From Plumapathes pennacea (lineage: Eukaryota; Cnidaria; Anthozoa; Antipatharia; Myriopathidae), in the NCBI GenBank assembly GCA_964036295.1, contig OZ038467.1, positions 13,465,170 to 13,529,169 of the forward strand: a stretch of DNA of 64,000 nucleotides. Direction: 5' to 3'. Position numbers and translations under genes: made by a program. Shown in pieces: positions 12,563 through 24,839 of the stretch. Numbering within the stretch: position 1 is the stretch's first letter; each line of letters opens with the position of its first letter. A model generated the notes under the pieces. That model was given only the letters and a program-made list of their open reading frames with translations, made no database searches and was not told the origin of the DNA.

Positions 12563-15500
12563 ATGGCGGCCATGATGCCGGTGCTAGGTATGGTCCTTTG
12601 TAATCAGATTTTATTTTGTTAAACGACTTTGATTACTTCCAAATGAACCTTAAGCTTTGTAAGAAAGATTAATCTTTCATTTTCCAGAAACGTATTGCCC
12701 ATCTGCGTCCGTGGCCCTCTATGCTATCGTTAGTAAATATCGCTGTGTTTGATGGTCGACACAGACAAATTGTTGCGTTCGGTTTATATATACAGCTGAG
12801 TTACAGAAACTAGGAATGTTCGGAGCGGATTAAGAAGTAGTTCTGTTGTATCTAATATCTTTCCAAGTGTTGCCTCGATCAGTTTTAAAATGAAGCTAAG
12901 TGCAAAACCTCTTCTACTATGATTTATACTCAAATGTTCGTTTCCATGCAAATCAAACTCATTTTTCGTAAGAAAGGTTTCACGCTGGACTTTGTTTTGA
13001 AACAGGCAACACTATTGTCTTGGAAATGGCCTACTATTGTGACAGGGAAATTAGCAGTCTAGATAATTATTTATTTTTTAGTTATTTTTATTATTTATTT
13101 TATTATATAGACATGAGTGTTTTACTGGCAAATATACCGTGCGTAAAATCCATATGAAACTACATCTGGAACCCAAGTGGCATATTTTCCATATCCTCAC
13201 TAGTGAGGATATCGATGGCATCATTTCCTTCACAGTTGTCTGTGCATTTTCTCATGTCTATATTATAATAAAAAGAAAATTACACAGCGGCTTGAAGATA
13301 TGAATTTTATTTTCTCAAACAACAATATTTTTACTCACTCACATGGCACTCGTTCATAAATTATTGTTTTTACCACTCGAAAATAAAATTCATATCTTCG
13401 CACCACCATGTAATATCCTCTATGTAATAATTAAATAATTATGACTCAGTCAAATTTTCATTTTACATTTCAGAGCCAAATAATCACAGTGACAGCCCTA
13501 ACTATAAACAGAAGTACAGAACACTGAAAAGGAAGCTTAAGTTTCTACTATATGTGAGTATTGTATATGGCTTAATTGTACTGAATTATTCTAGTTTAGT
13601 GAGTGGGAGAACAAGAGCAGAGAACTTTTACTGTATCTGTGGCTGCTGCAGTAGAACCTCTCTATCTTGAACTCTCAAGGGAAGTAAGAAACACTCCAAG
13701 ACAGTGGGGTTCTACCAAGTTCATTTTCAAGGGAAATCAGATTCTGTTTGAGATACTTGAGATAATCAAGTTAGAAATAGTGGGGTTGTACTGTATTTAC
13801 TTTATTGAATTTGGAACTGTGCACAGTATAAGTTTTGTATTTACATTTTTTATGCTCATAGGAACAAGAATACTTTCAGGATGAGCTTCGCAGAGTACAA
13901 AAGAAACTGCTGAGGGTTTCAAGAGATAAGAGGTTTGTAAACCAAGAGTTTAACTTTGATACACAGGGGTGGGTCTAGAAAAAAATCTAACCAGTATCCA
14001 AATGCATGAATGCCGAAGGTGAAAGCCCTCTCCCTCTGACATCCCTCTTCCACCCATGCAAATATTGAGAATGCCATTTCCTACCAATTCCAAAGGCTGA
14101 GGTGTAATGATTGACCTTTCAGAAAGTCTTGCTGGTTTCCGTAAGCTGGTGTACAAACTACCTGGCACCCATCACATGCACACTGCACATGTTATGGTGA
14201 AGAGTTCTGATGATCCCTGATGTATTTTCTTCTGTTTACTTGCAGTTTTCTCCTGGACAGACTTCTTCAGTATGAAAATGTTGAAAACTCCTCTTCGGGT
14301 GAGGATTTTTTTTTTTATCAACTTCAGTTTCACGATATACATATACATGTATTGGACAGTAAGGAGAAGTTGGCTTGGCTTACTCAGATGAAGACTGATT
14401 AAACTACCAAATTCTCTCCACATGAACCTTATACATTTTCTTCTCAAAGGTTGAGAGAATCTACTGGTACATTGTGACCATTGATGTATTTACTCCCTGT
14501 CTGTAATAGATACATGTACTGTACACAAAATATTCTGTGCAGAAAAAAAAAATCATTATTACGTTGTTGTTGTAGATGAAGAGAGAACAGCATCCTCATC
14601 TGGAGCAAGTGACAATGAGGGACTTATAAAGGTAAATCTATCATCTGTGAGGTTAACAGCTTTAATAATAAATTTGTAGATCTTTGATGAACCAAAAGGA
14701 TTTCCCAAGTTCAAAAGAGTGATAATTTAGTCCTACACATTTAAATTTTTAAATTCTGGTTAATAGCATTATTTTGAATTTGGCATTCCTTCCAGGGTAC
14801 GATGGAAGAACTCCCCCAGCCAGCACCCAAGTATGTAAGCTTTAATGACCAAGAGTGACGGTTGCAAAGTAAACTTAGTTTTCCATAAATATGTAGTCAA
14901 ATATTTGTGGTTCAGTATGGAGAAAATGGCAGCCACAGGTGATCTCTTGCTTTGGTTCAAGCTGATCAGGCTTTCAATTATTCTCCTAGCATTGATCAGA
15001 AACTTTGTTCAGGGCAGGCTGGGATAATTTAGGTGATCTCAAGCTTGGTCCAAGCTGATCAGGCTTTCAATTCTCCTACACTACTCTCAACATTTTGTTC
15101 AGGGTAGATTAAGAGAGGTATGGTCTAGATATTGGGAGAGAGTAAGGTTCAGTTTCTCCCCACATTAGATGAGTGGCTCTATACTGTAGTATGAGGAAGA
15201 TTGGACTTGATCAGAGACATTGCTGTTAACATGACCAGCCTCTTCGTTTGTGTTAGGCTACAGTAGGAGATCACTAAAGTGTAATGTATGTGGATTCTAG
15301 TTTTCATTTTTGTCCTTTCAGCCCTTCCAGAGCAAAGAAGGCAAAACTTACAAATCATGAGCATCATGGAATGTACCCATCTTCAGAGGGAGGTACCAGT
15401 GGGACAGTAAGTACACAGACCATGATTGACATGAAATATTTGAAGCTGATTGAATTACTTTAATTCACAGAATTCCAGTCACTTTCCTACTCGATCTCAC

Positions 15501-17446
15501 TTTGTCACTCATACGATCAAGCTCAAAATACCAATTCTCCCAGTCTCGCAAGAAGAAAGTAGAAAATTTATATTCATGAGTAACATAGCAGGAATTGATT
15601 GTCCAATCAGCTTTCATCCTAGCAAACTATCAAGTGGCAATCTTTCCCACACTGTTTCATGTATCTCTGGTGAGGCAAAAGACCAAAGAGGAAAAAGCGA
15701 AGTTGATCATTCTTGGGAATGCAAGGGTTACAGTAATATTATATAAATGTAGTATGTACTGTTTGTAATAAAATTTGTTGTTTATTTTATGGTTCAGCTG
15801 CTGGTGCAGATATCGACCATAATTAGTATTATCTTGTTGTTTCAAGGGAACTGAAGTTGAAACAAAGAACATGGTCCAGTGCAAATACTCAAGTAATGTA
15901 AGTCAAGTAAATCTCTCTGCTGATCTACATAATTGCATTTTAACCAAACAAGTGGTTCTCCACTGCCCACCAAGATTTATCATCAGGTGACTCACCAAAA
16001 CATCTGCGCTTTGCGAACTGCGCATGATTATGAAAGTGGCTATATTGCAGTTGCATAAGATAACTTGGAAAAACCCTGGCCTTTGAACCTGTGATAACAT
16101 TGTATGTAGCATTGAAACATTGCCTAATATTCAACTGCTCATTACATAATTCATATATATAATTTGTTGGGTTATTCTCTTGGTTTTATTTGTTTACACA
16201 GGATAATCAATGTCAGGAACTGATCAGTAAACGATCCAAGTCTGGCTACTGCACTGCTCACAGAACTGTCATCAGGATATCAAAACAAGGTCTAGCACAA
16301 TACTATATTCAACATGAAAAAATCATTACGACAAAGAGCAATAATGATAATATTTAAATATTATTTGATAATTATTCATTTTATTGCCTATTATTTATGA
16401 TAATAAGCAACAGAGCAATATTCTCCCTTGGTGCATGTGATATTTGATATTTTGGGATAAAAGGCCCAAGAAAAGACTGGATGTCCAGAAGCCCTTCATT
16501 CAGTTACTCTTTGCTCACTTGTTTAGTGTCTTGCTTAGTGTCATTTGCTCTACTCACCATTCACAATTTTTTTTTTCTTAGCAATTTCTGGTTCAAAGAA
16601 GCAACAAAATCAGTTTGGGGATTCAAGGAACGAACAATCAATAGTTGATGAGGTAGATGTTGACAGCCTCTCTGTCATTAACTTGTGTCTTCAGTGGTAC
16701 TAATCCCTTCATTCATTCAGGCAGTTTCGAAATGCAATAGTGGTGTTACGACTGAACATAATACAGTATGTTTCAACTGCATCCACTAAAGCCATCAACT
16801 CTGCAGGCTACTCAGTTGCTTACCAACTCATTCCAATCTCTTATGCCCTGATTTCCTTCTTTAGCAACAGTTGCAACATCTTCGAGAACTACCAGAATCA
16901 AGTACATCAAACGAAGTACCTCATGCCACAGAACTGCCACAAGATGTATTTAACACAGAAGAAGATGAGAAGGACAGGTAAGGTTATTTAGAACTTTGTT
17001 CCCTCTAAATGAAATTTTAGGCATATATAATGGAAGTGGGAGGGAACAGAAAAGTCCCTTTGCATCAATTCACCACTTGACTTTCAAAAAATTCATCACC
17101 GAAGGCGTTTTGATTGCCAGAATTGGAAAGAATGTTAAAAATCATGCAGGAATTTAAAATTTAAGGCTCATACAGTAGCATATATATCAAATTTAACAGC
17201 ATTTTGAAGTTTTAAAATATTAAGAAGTTCTAGCAACTTTCCTCCTTAGGTGTTGCTTTTGATTTTGTGAGGTCCTAATGTAAAATTTCTGGTGTGCAAA
17301 GAATTCCTTTCACATTTCCCACTTCCTTTATCCTGGCCTCTCTCTTTCTCTTTAGTGAAAATGAGGACTCCACAGGCTCTCCTGGATTTGGTGGCGGAAA
17401 CATCTATGAAGGAGACGATGATCTTGTGATTGACTTGCAGGAATAA
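12563..17446 (+). CDS. INO80E: INO80 complex subunit E, 12 exons
   Basis: A metazoan-specific subunit of the INO80 chromatin remodeller in the nucleus. Exons: 12563-12587, 13474-13553, 13862-13932, 14246-14298, 14576-14631, 14796-14830, 15322-15406, 15847-15897, 16202-16289, 16582-16652, 16865-16977, 17356-17446, giving 272 residues. The N-terminal coiled coil is diagnostic (YKQKYRTLKRKLKFLLYEQE, then FQDELRRVQKKLLRVSRDKS and FLLDRLLQYENVE), and the C-terminus GDDDLVIDLQE matches the end of vertebrate INO80E. The middle differs: residues 147-172 have C-x8-C-x12-C-x2-H (QCKYSSN, CQELISK, SGYCTAHR), resembling half of the C3Hc3H finger of KANSL2 and INO80D, and my recollection of human INO80E lacks it. 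The start follows from the 25-bp first exon, which lies in an ATGGCGGCC context and joins in phase 1. A polyadenylation signal lies near 17770. Confidence 0.92.
13117..13430. repeat. Palindromic repeat element in INO80E intron 1
   Basis: The arms gaagatatgaattttatttt (from 13294) and aaaataaaattcatatcttc (to 13399) are perfect complements. A small palindrome, tcctcactagtgagga, lies at about 13194. Together they suggest a non-autonomous transposon just upstream of exon 2; its outer limits are estimates. Confidence 0.6.
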
Positions 17447-18187
17447 TGAACCAGGCAGCAGCTCATTCTTAACATGTTGTAACAAAATCCTCCAACCATA
17501 CTAAGGTTGAAACATGGCTCCCTGAATTTATATTTGAAACTTTATTATTCATGACATGAAAACAGCAAACATTAGGATTTTCACAGAGAGTGCTTAGGAC
17601 TACTAGAGCTGTTCTTTGCACTTTATTCATAGTCTTCTTTGCAGTAGCATGTTTCTTGATGAGATATCAGCAGTGGGACTTAAGTCCAAAAAATAGTACC
17701 ACTGCCTTTTATGTGGTATATTTGTACTTTTTGTTTATTTGCTACAACGATGCCCTTTAGTGTTGCCAAAATAAATAGTGTATATGGCAAATAATATGAT
17801 TTTATAATAACTACCTGTATGTTGATTTAGTAGGCAATTTTCTTGTTTTGTTACACCTCATTTATACTCACACAATCAGGCTTCCCTTCACACTAAAAAA
17901 AAAACAGCGACAGTAGTTGTAGAATTTAAAGGTGATAATATTAAAAGTTGCACTTATTTTGCACTTGGACTTATTTTGATTGATGCAATTACTCAATCTC
18001 CTCCGGGATGAGAGACACTCCTTCCAAAAGAATCTCTCTTCATTCCTTGGATATTAAAAAGGTCTCATCTTATTGTTCAAAACAAACATAATATTCGCGG
18101 AAACAATGATTGCTTGGAAAGGTTGTTTTGCGGTGACCTGGTACTCAGAACGCCACAGGGAAGACTGGAACGAGGAATGGATTCAAG
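17447..18187. other. Intergenic: INO80E 3' UTR and acyl-CoA dehydrogenase promoter
   Basis: Contains an AATAAA at about 17770. The next gene starts inside caagATGGCGAAC, which resembles the TISU/YY1-type start element of short-leader housekeeping genes. No other gene is seen. Confidence 0.5.
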
Positions 18188-21100
18188 ATGGCGAACACGA
18201 AAGTGTTTTGGTCCCGAAAAGTCGTGGTCGCGGAGCCTTTTAAAAGTGTTTTGAGGTCTTTCCAAAGGGCTAGTGCCAGTACCAGCGAAGTCTCAGAAGC
18301 TATCAAAGAAACGGTGATAGCAGATAATACAACAATCAGTGCAGGGTCGACTGTCAATAATTTTGCTGCTTCTCGAAGAGGGACGTTTTACCAGGAGGCT
18401 CCGGTGTTGGGGAATCAGTTCACAGGAGATGCTTTCCTACAGAATTATCTAAAAAGAGTCCTTTCTCCAAAGGTAAAGTATTAAACACTACTGGCCGTCA
18501 AACGTTTAAATCGTACTGAGACATAGCTGAATGTGAAAAAATGACAGGTGATCTCTTGCTTGGATTAATGAGACACTCATCTCTGAAGACAAGTAATTTT
18601 CTCGTGAGAATCATTGAACCGCTGACCTGTGGATGTAGTTTGTATATAATATTATTTACATTTTCCCTCCTGATAGGTTCTTCATCAAATCAGCCCTGAT
18701 TTGGAGCGGTTTGGTGAACGAGTGTCCGGAGATGTTTATGACATGGGAAGGGAGTGTGAGGTGAAGCCACCAGTGCTGGAACATTTTGATGCTTGGGGGC
18801 AGAGAGTTGACAGTATCAAGACTTGTGAGGGGTGGAGACGACTACATGATGTATCTGCTGAAGAGGGTCTGATAGCAATTGCTTATGAGAGGGAGCATGG
18901 ACAGTGGAGGTATGGTGCTCTTCTGTATCCAGATACATGTACCTAAATATAATAGGCCCTGGCCAAATGAGGGTCAAGTCGATGCAAGTTTGCAAACTTT
19001 CATGGACTTGCATTTCGTTTGGCCACCTACTTGCATGGACTTGCATCAGATTTAAACTTCCAATTTTTCATGCAAGTTGATGCAAGTTTTTCACCGCTTG
19101 GCCACCCAATGCAAGTCAATGCAAGTTGACACAAGTTTTTTCTGTTGTTAAGTTTTTGGCATTTTTAAGGTAAGGGTCCTACCACCTTTGAACAAGGATT
19201 TCTTTGCAAACATTCATAGGTTTGACTTGAAAATTACTGTGCATAGTTGACAATTGCATAGCTCCATGCAATGATGGACTATGGACTTTTATTGTTGCCA
19301 GTAATAGTTATTTATTTTTTTGCACAAGAACCCTTCTACAGTACGAAACTTGTAGTTGGATAAGTTTGCTGATTAACTTGTAGTAATCAGTTTTCACTAC
19401 AGATTTGATTTTCTCTCATTAAACTGTTTATAGTCGGATCTACCAAGCAGTCAAGTTGTATCTTTTTGCTGCTTCCTCTGGTCTATACTCCTGCCCTTTG
19501 GCCATGACTGATGGAGCTGCTAAGACGATAGAGGTACATTACAATATTGTAACACTACTCTAGAATGACAGTATATATTGACTGCTGAAGCCAAAACTTC
19601 TTCACCAATCATTTTCTGTCCAGGTTATCAGATAAGCAGGCTTGTAAAGACAGGGATCATAGATTTAGTAGTTTGCCTCACTAGCCTTAACAAGTGTGGT
19701 AGCCCAGATTCAAGGAACTAAAACAGCCCTGAGCGTAACACCTTCTAAGTGTACCATTAAAATGTCTTTTTTTTTTTTCATCTGTGTGTATCTTGCCTGG
19801 AGAAAAAGAAACACTTTTCAACTGGTGTTAAGCTGGCATATTTTTCAAGCCCTGAATGGTTTCCCTTAGTTTAAAATAAGCACATAGCTGCAAAACACAG
19901 AACTTCTAGGGAAGTCACCTTCAAGACCAGGAGGACAAGTACATAACATGGGATAATAGTGATGTACGAGATATGTTGATGGCTATACTGTACTTGGCAA
20001 TTTTTGGTGTGAGAGAATTTTTAATATCCTTGATTTGTGAGCTGTTCATTCTGCCCCCTCAAGAAAGCTCTATAATACTCCTTGGTTAGTAAAGAACTCA
20101 AGAATTATCCAGGCCATTCCTACATGTAATCTGAGTACAGTAGCATCTCTAGACATTTCCTGATGTCTAAAGCATTTCCTCTGACAGGTATCAAACTTTA
20201 CTGACAGCCGGCTTCATGAAGCATACAAAAGATTGATTTCTAGAGATTCACAGACATTCTGGACGTCAGGACAGTGGATGACAGAAAGGAGAGGAGGGTC
20301 TGATGTAGGTGAGTAGAGCTGGGTAGGTTTTTTGAATCTTCATGTTATGTTCTGAGATCATCGTGACATGCATTCATATGGTATATCAAGTCTGTCAAAA
20401 ACTCGAGGAACAACAAATTAAGAGGTTAGCCTACAAAAGCATTTATTGTTCACATTTGGCTTCCAGTTAGCCTGGATTTTTCAGTGTGAACAGGCCCTGA
20501 CACTACATGGTTAAATACAGTTTTTGTTCTTTCACAGCTAATTTGGATTTTTGTTTTAAGGCAAAAAAAGAATATATATAGGGATGGGATGATAGATAGG
20601 AATTTATATGCTTGCAGCAAAATGTTTTGAGGTGCATCCACACAGGTATATTTTTCTCTGTCTTGTGTGGAGTAGCTGTATGATGCACAAGCCATACAAA
20701 AATTAGTTTTATAACAGTATGTACATTGACTTTCTGTTTTAGCAAATGGCACGGAAACTATTGCTGTTCCACAAGAGGATGGTTCTTATGAACTGTATGG
20801 CTACAAATGGTTCAGCTCTGCCACTGACTCAGACATGTCCCTCACATTGGCAAGAATTCAAACTCCGGATGGATCTACAATACCTGTAAGTTTATATGAC
20901 CTTCTCGCTCAAGAAAGTCTTAGACTGTGTGGACATGGTGATAAAACATGATTTAAGTCAATTAAAAGTTGATGTGGGGAAAGCTAAATGCAGAAGAAAC
21001 TTTGATCTTTACTGATGAAAAAAACATGTAGTAATTTATAGTTCTCTATCTTTGTAGGGCTCCAAAGGAATAACCATGTTTTTCATGGAAACAAGAGATG

Positions 21101-24100
21101 AAAATGGGATGTTGAATAGTATTGAAGTGCAGGTATTATTGTCTCCTATTTGCTTTTTTGTCTACTTAATGATTTTAAAATATCTTATTGTCTTATCACT
21201 GACAGCAACATTCAAGTGTTTTTCTTTTGTGATTTTTTTTAGAAATTGAAGAATAAGTTGGGCACAAGACAGCTGCCAACTGCTGAACTACTTCTTCATG
21301 GATCAAAAGCTTACAAGGTCCACTTTATTTCAATATTCATCCTTTGATCACAAGGCTTCTTCTGCTTGTACTGTATTTCAATATATTCCTGACTTGTCTA
21401 ATTGTGTCTTGTAGATGTCTGAGGAAGGTCGTGGCATTGCCAGCATTTCTGAGATGTTGACCATCACTCGTATTCACAATACCATTTCAGCTGTGTCTTC
21501 CATGAGAAGGTTTGTGCTCTGGTCCGGGAACACCTCAACAGTTTTAAGTTGTTGTTCAAGAGACACATTTCTTGAAGCGTGTTGTTATTGTTGTTTGTAG
21601 GGTTCTGAACCTTGCCCAGGACTACTGTCTTAGAAGGAAGGTGTTTGGCAAGCGTCTGGTGGACCATCCTTTACACGTACAAACGCTTGCTCGTTTGGAA
21701 GTGAGTTCAGGCGGGTTTCAGTGCCACTTTTTGAGATATCTATAAACTCACTCAACCTCAAAGACCAGGGGCGGATTGTGGGCTGGGGGACAAAAAGGGG
21801 CGGAGGGGTACAGGGCCTTCCTCCCCCTCCACTGCTTTTTGTCCCCTGCCCCACGATCTGCCCCTGGGTCTCCGAGGATGAAACTTACTAGAACTCTACA
21901 TTTTAGACACATTTTTTATTTTGCTGTTATTTTTACCACTTTTCTTTATACTTTCTCTCCATCTTCACCTGTTCCTGCTCGTGGTGTTGTGTCATTTTCA
22001 GGTTCAAGTTTGGCTTATTCTATTTGTTCTTACTTTTATTCTTGTTTTAGTTGTTTTTTTATTCTTTAAGTGTTATCCGCCATGTAACACCCTCACATAT
22101 CCATTTCCAACAGTAACAACAACAGCATAAGCATGACAAGGAACATCTTATAAACTTTTCTTGATTCTGATTTTCAGGTAGAAGTACGTGCAGCTTTCCT
22201 GCTCTTGATGGAGCTCAGTCGACTGTTGGGACTTGAGGAATGTGGCCAGTGCAATCCAAAGAATCGCCATCTTTTGCGGCTCTTGACACCACTTGCAAAA
22301 TTATACACTGCAAAACAGGTAACTGGAGGGTACTATGCCTGCATCTAAGCCAAAATTAGGCCGGCCTGCAGTCTTTCTACGTGTTTTGTGGCGTTTCATT
22401 GGTAAGAGCCCCTTCAGTTTTTTGGCTTTCTTAGGTAAGGGTTCACCACCCAACACACAGCCCCCCCCCCTCCCCTCCCCCCTTGCATTTTTGTGACCGG
22501 TTTAATGTAGCACAACGGAAATATTTACAATTTGGACCTTGTATCTCCGCTGTACTGGTAACTTCTTCTTTGTCTGTTCACGTGGTAGGCGATGCAAGTT
22601 GGCTCGGAGGGCCTGGAGAGTTTTGGAGGCCAGGGGTACGTTGAAGATACCGGCTTGCCAGGACCTTTTCGTGACGCTCAGGTGATGTTTGAAAGTTGCT
22701 ATCCACCTTGTTTAATGCGAAATGTAAAGCGCGCGGGAGCCTGGGGGAGAGAAAATCAAGCGCGTGGGGTATTGTGGGAAGGAAGGCTTTCGCCCCTTCT
22801 CTCTTCCCGTCGTCCTCCGCGCACCCTCTTTATTCTATTCCACACTGCCCACTCCCGTTGGGAGCCTCTGCGTAGGAGAGAGGTGCGTGTGTCATTTTTA
22901 TTCGACTGACAACAGTGTTTGGCTCACATTCTGTCTTGATCTTCACAACTAATAGGTTCTACCCATTTGGGAAGGAACAACAAATGTGCTTTCACTTGAT
23001 GTCTTGAGGTCAATATTCAAGAGTCAAGGACAGGTATAACGGCGCGCGCGCTAATTCAGATCTTTTGCACTAAAGGTGGTGTTACACTGGGCGATTTTTA
23101 ACGACGATTTGCAGCGATACGATGTTGCGCTAAAAATCGTTGAGGTGTAACACCCCATTGCGAACGATTTTTCGCGATGTTTGCGGTGCTACAACGCGTT
23201 GCGTGAATTTGGAGCAAATTGGCGTTGCAAATCGTCCAGTGTAACGCCAGCCTAATGGACACGTGACACACTAAGATGGGGTCGATCCGAGATCACTATA
23301 CCGAGATCTGTTGGCACGCGTTCATACTGTTAAAACATCACGATCTAGGACTATTCACACTTGGCCTATCCTTATGACCAACGCGTTTCTTTTTAAGAGT
23401 GCTCCCATATCTACCTATTACTTTCGTTTCTAGAAACAGTTTTGTAGTTACACTTCCTTTCTACGTTCACTCTGTTTTCGTTTTGATCTCAATCACCTTT
23501 TGCAGGTTTTGAAAGCATTCCAGGTGGACGTTGAAGAAAAACTTTGCGAAGCAGCAACGGCACAGGCGGCCTTGAAGGATTCTTGCGAAAAGATTCAGTC
23601 TGCCGTCAACATACTTTTATCTGAAGACAACCTCGAGCTTCTTTCTCAGCCTCTGGCTGCGCGGGATCTCGCCTACAGTTTGGCCAGGATCTACATGGGT
23701 AGGTTAAGATTTGCTGGTGTCACCATCAGGGGCAAAAACAGACCATTATATAAACTGACGCAGGTTACATGAAGTATCTAGTGAACAGGACTCGCAAGGC
23801 CTTATGGGACCCTTTTAGCAGCATGGGGTGGTTTAGAATCAGTATTATTTTGTTGCATTGTAATCTAATTGACTGCGTTCACTTAGAATCGCCATTGATC
23901 CTTCCATATAAAGCAATTAAGTGTTGAGAATCCAGAGGTCCGGAGATATTCACTCGATTTTCGTTTTGCTTTCCAGCGGCACTGATGGTTGAACACGCTT
24001 CTTGGAAGGAAGCTAAAGAACACGACATTGAAGCAGCGAAGAGGTAAGTCGTTTGCTCCTTGTAGCTATTGCCCGGTGGGGGGAGGGGGGAGGAGTACTC

Positions 24101-24839
24101 ATCATAATTTTGGTGGGAGTGTGCCACCCGGTCCTGAAAACCTTTACCCTATTTCAGACCAAAATATCTGATTTACTATACCCTATTTCAGACCTAACTT
24201 TAAAAATGTATACCCTATTTCAGACCTGACATCAAAATGTATACCTTATTTCAGACCTTTTTCAGTTTTTTTTCTTTTGAAACGATTTCCGCCCGGTGTT
24301 TTCTTCCATTTTGCCGTGCAATGTCCGCGGCGACACATTTCTGTTAAAATCATACCTATCCCAGACCAGAAAGACAAAATCGATACCCTATTTCAGACCA
24401 AAAAGGCAAAATTTATACCCTATTTCAGATTGAAAATGCTTGAAAACGATACCCGTTGGGTCGGCACATACCTATTTGGCTTATATATCGGAGTACCCCC
24501 CCCCCCCCCCCCCCGGACCTATTGTGTGATCCGTCTCTCCTTCATTGTCGTGAGATTGTGAGTGGTTATGTTGTCTGTAAGTACGCATGTTTATCCTTTC
24601 ATCCGGATGATGACCGCTTCGTCACTGGTCTTCTGTCTTTGTCACCATAATGGCGATTGAAGGTTTTGAGAAACGATGAATTCCTCATTTCTCCTTTTGG
24701 TCGAACTTGTAGATGGTGTCAGCAGGACTTGGTACCAGTTCTTTCAAATTTACGTCACGGCGCATACGACAGCCGAAGTGCAGAGAATGACCTGGCACTA
24801 GTCATGGATGGGCACCCGGAGTTTTCCAGCAAACTCTGA
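18188..24839 (+). CDS. Acyl-CoA dehydrogenase, AidB/ACDH-11-like, 15 exons
   Basis: An FAD-dependent acyl-CoA dehydrogenase superfamily member. Exons: 18188-18472, 18677-18909, 19434-19533, 20188-20308, 20743-20885, 21058-21132, 21243-21317, 21415-21509, 21601-21700, 22178-22318, 22589-22681, 22956-23033, 23506-23698, 23977-24043, 24713-24839, giving 641 residues. The first ~50 residues are basic and Ser/Thr-rich, possibly a mitochondrial targeting sequence (inference). Signatures: [68 protein letters not shown] and [15 protein letters not shown]. The order and the GGSDV and IWEGTTNVL blocks fit the AidB/ACDH-11 subgroup better than the short- or medium-chain enzymes. ACDH-11 of C. elegans binds long-chain acyl groups in lipid-temperature signalling; substrate and role here are not determined. 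The start sits in a TISU-like context. Confidence 0.9.
18955..19140. repeat. Repeat built of 'gatgcaagtt' words in intron 2
   Basis: Many direct and inverted copies of atgcaagtt with ggccaaa/tttggcc ends. A related element with inverted ends lies at about 62682-62790 (tggcaaaacgagatgcaagt and acttgcatctcgtttggcca). Confidence 0.65.
23070..23260. repeat. Dispersed repeat, second copy at 46490-46665
   Basis: Both copies contain gatgttgcgctaaaaatcgt, tgaggtgtaacaccccattg and cgaacgatttttcgcgatgt in the same order. Here the ends (gtgttacactgggcgatttt and atcgtccagtgtaacgccag) are inverted, as in a miniature transposon. Confidence 0.75.
24065..24515. repeat. Tandem 'taccctatttcagacc' repeat in intron 14, ending in poly-C
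   Basis: At least five copies of a 16-base core occur in this interval, followed by an uninterrupted C run at 24496-24514. The same family appears at about 46870-47215 upstream of BUD23. Confidence 0.75.
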
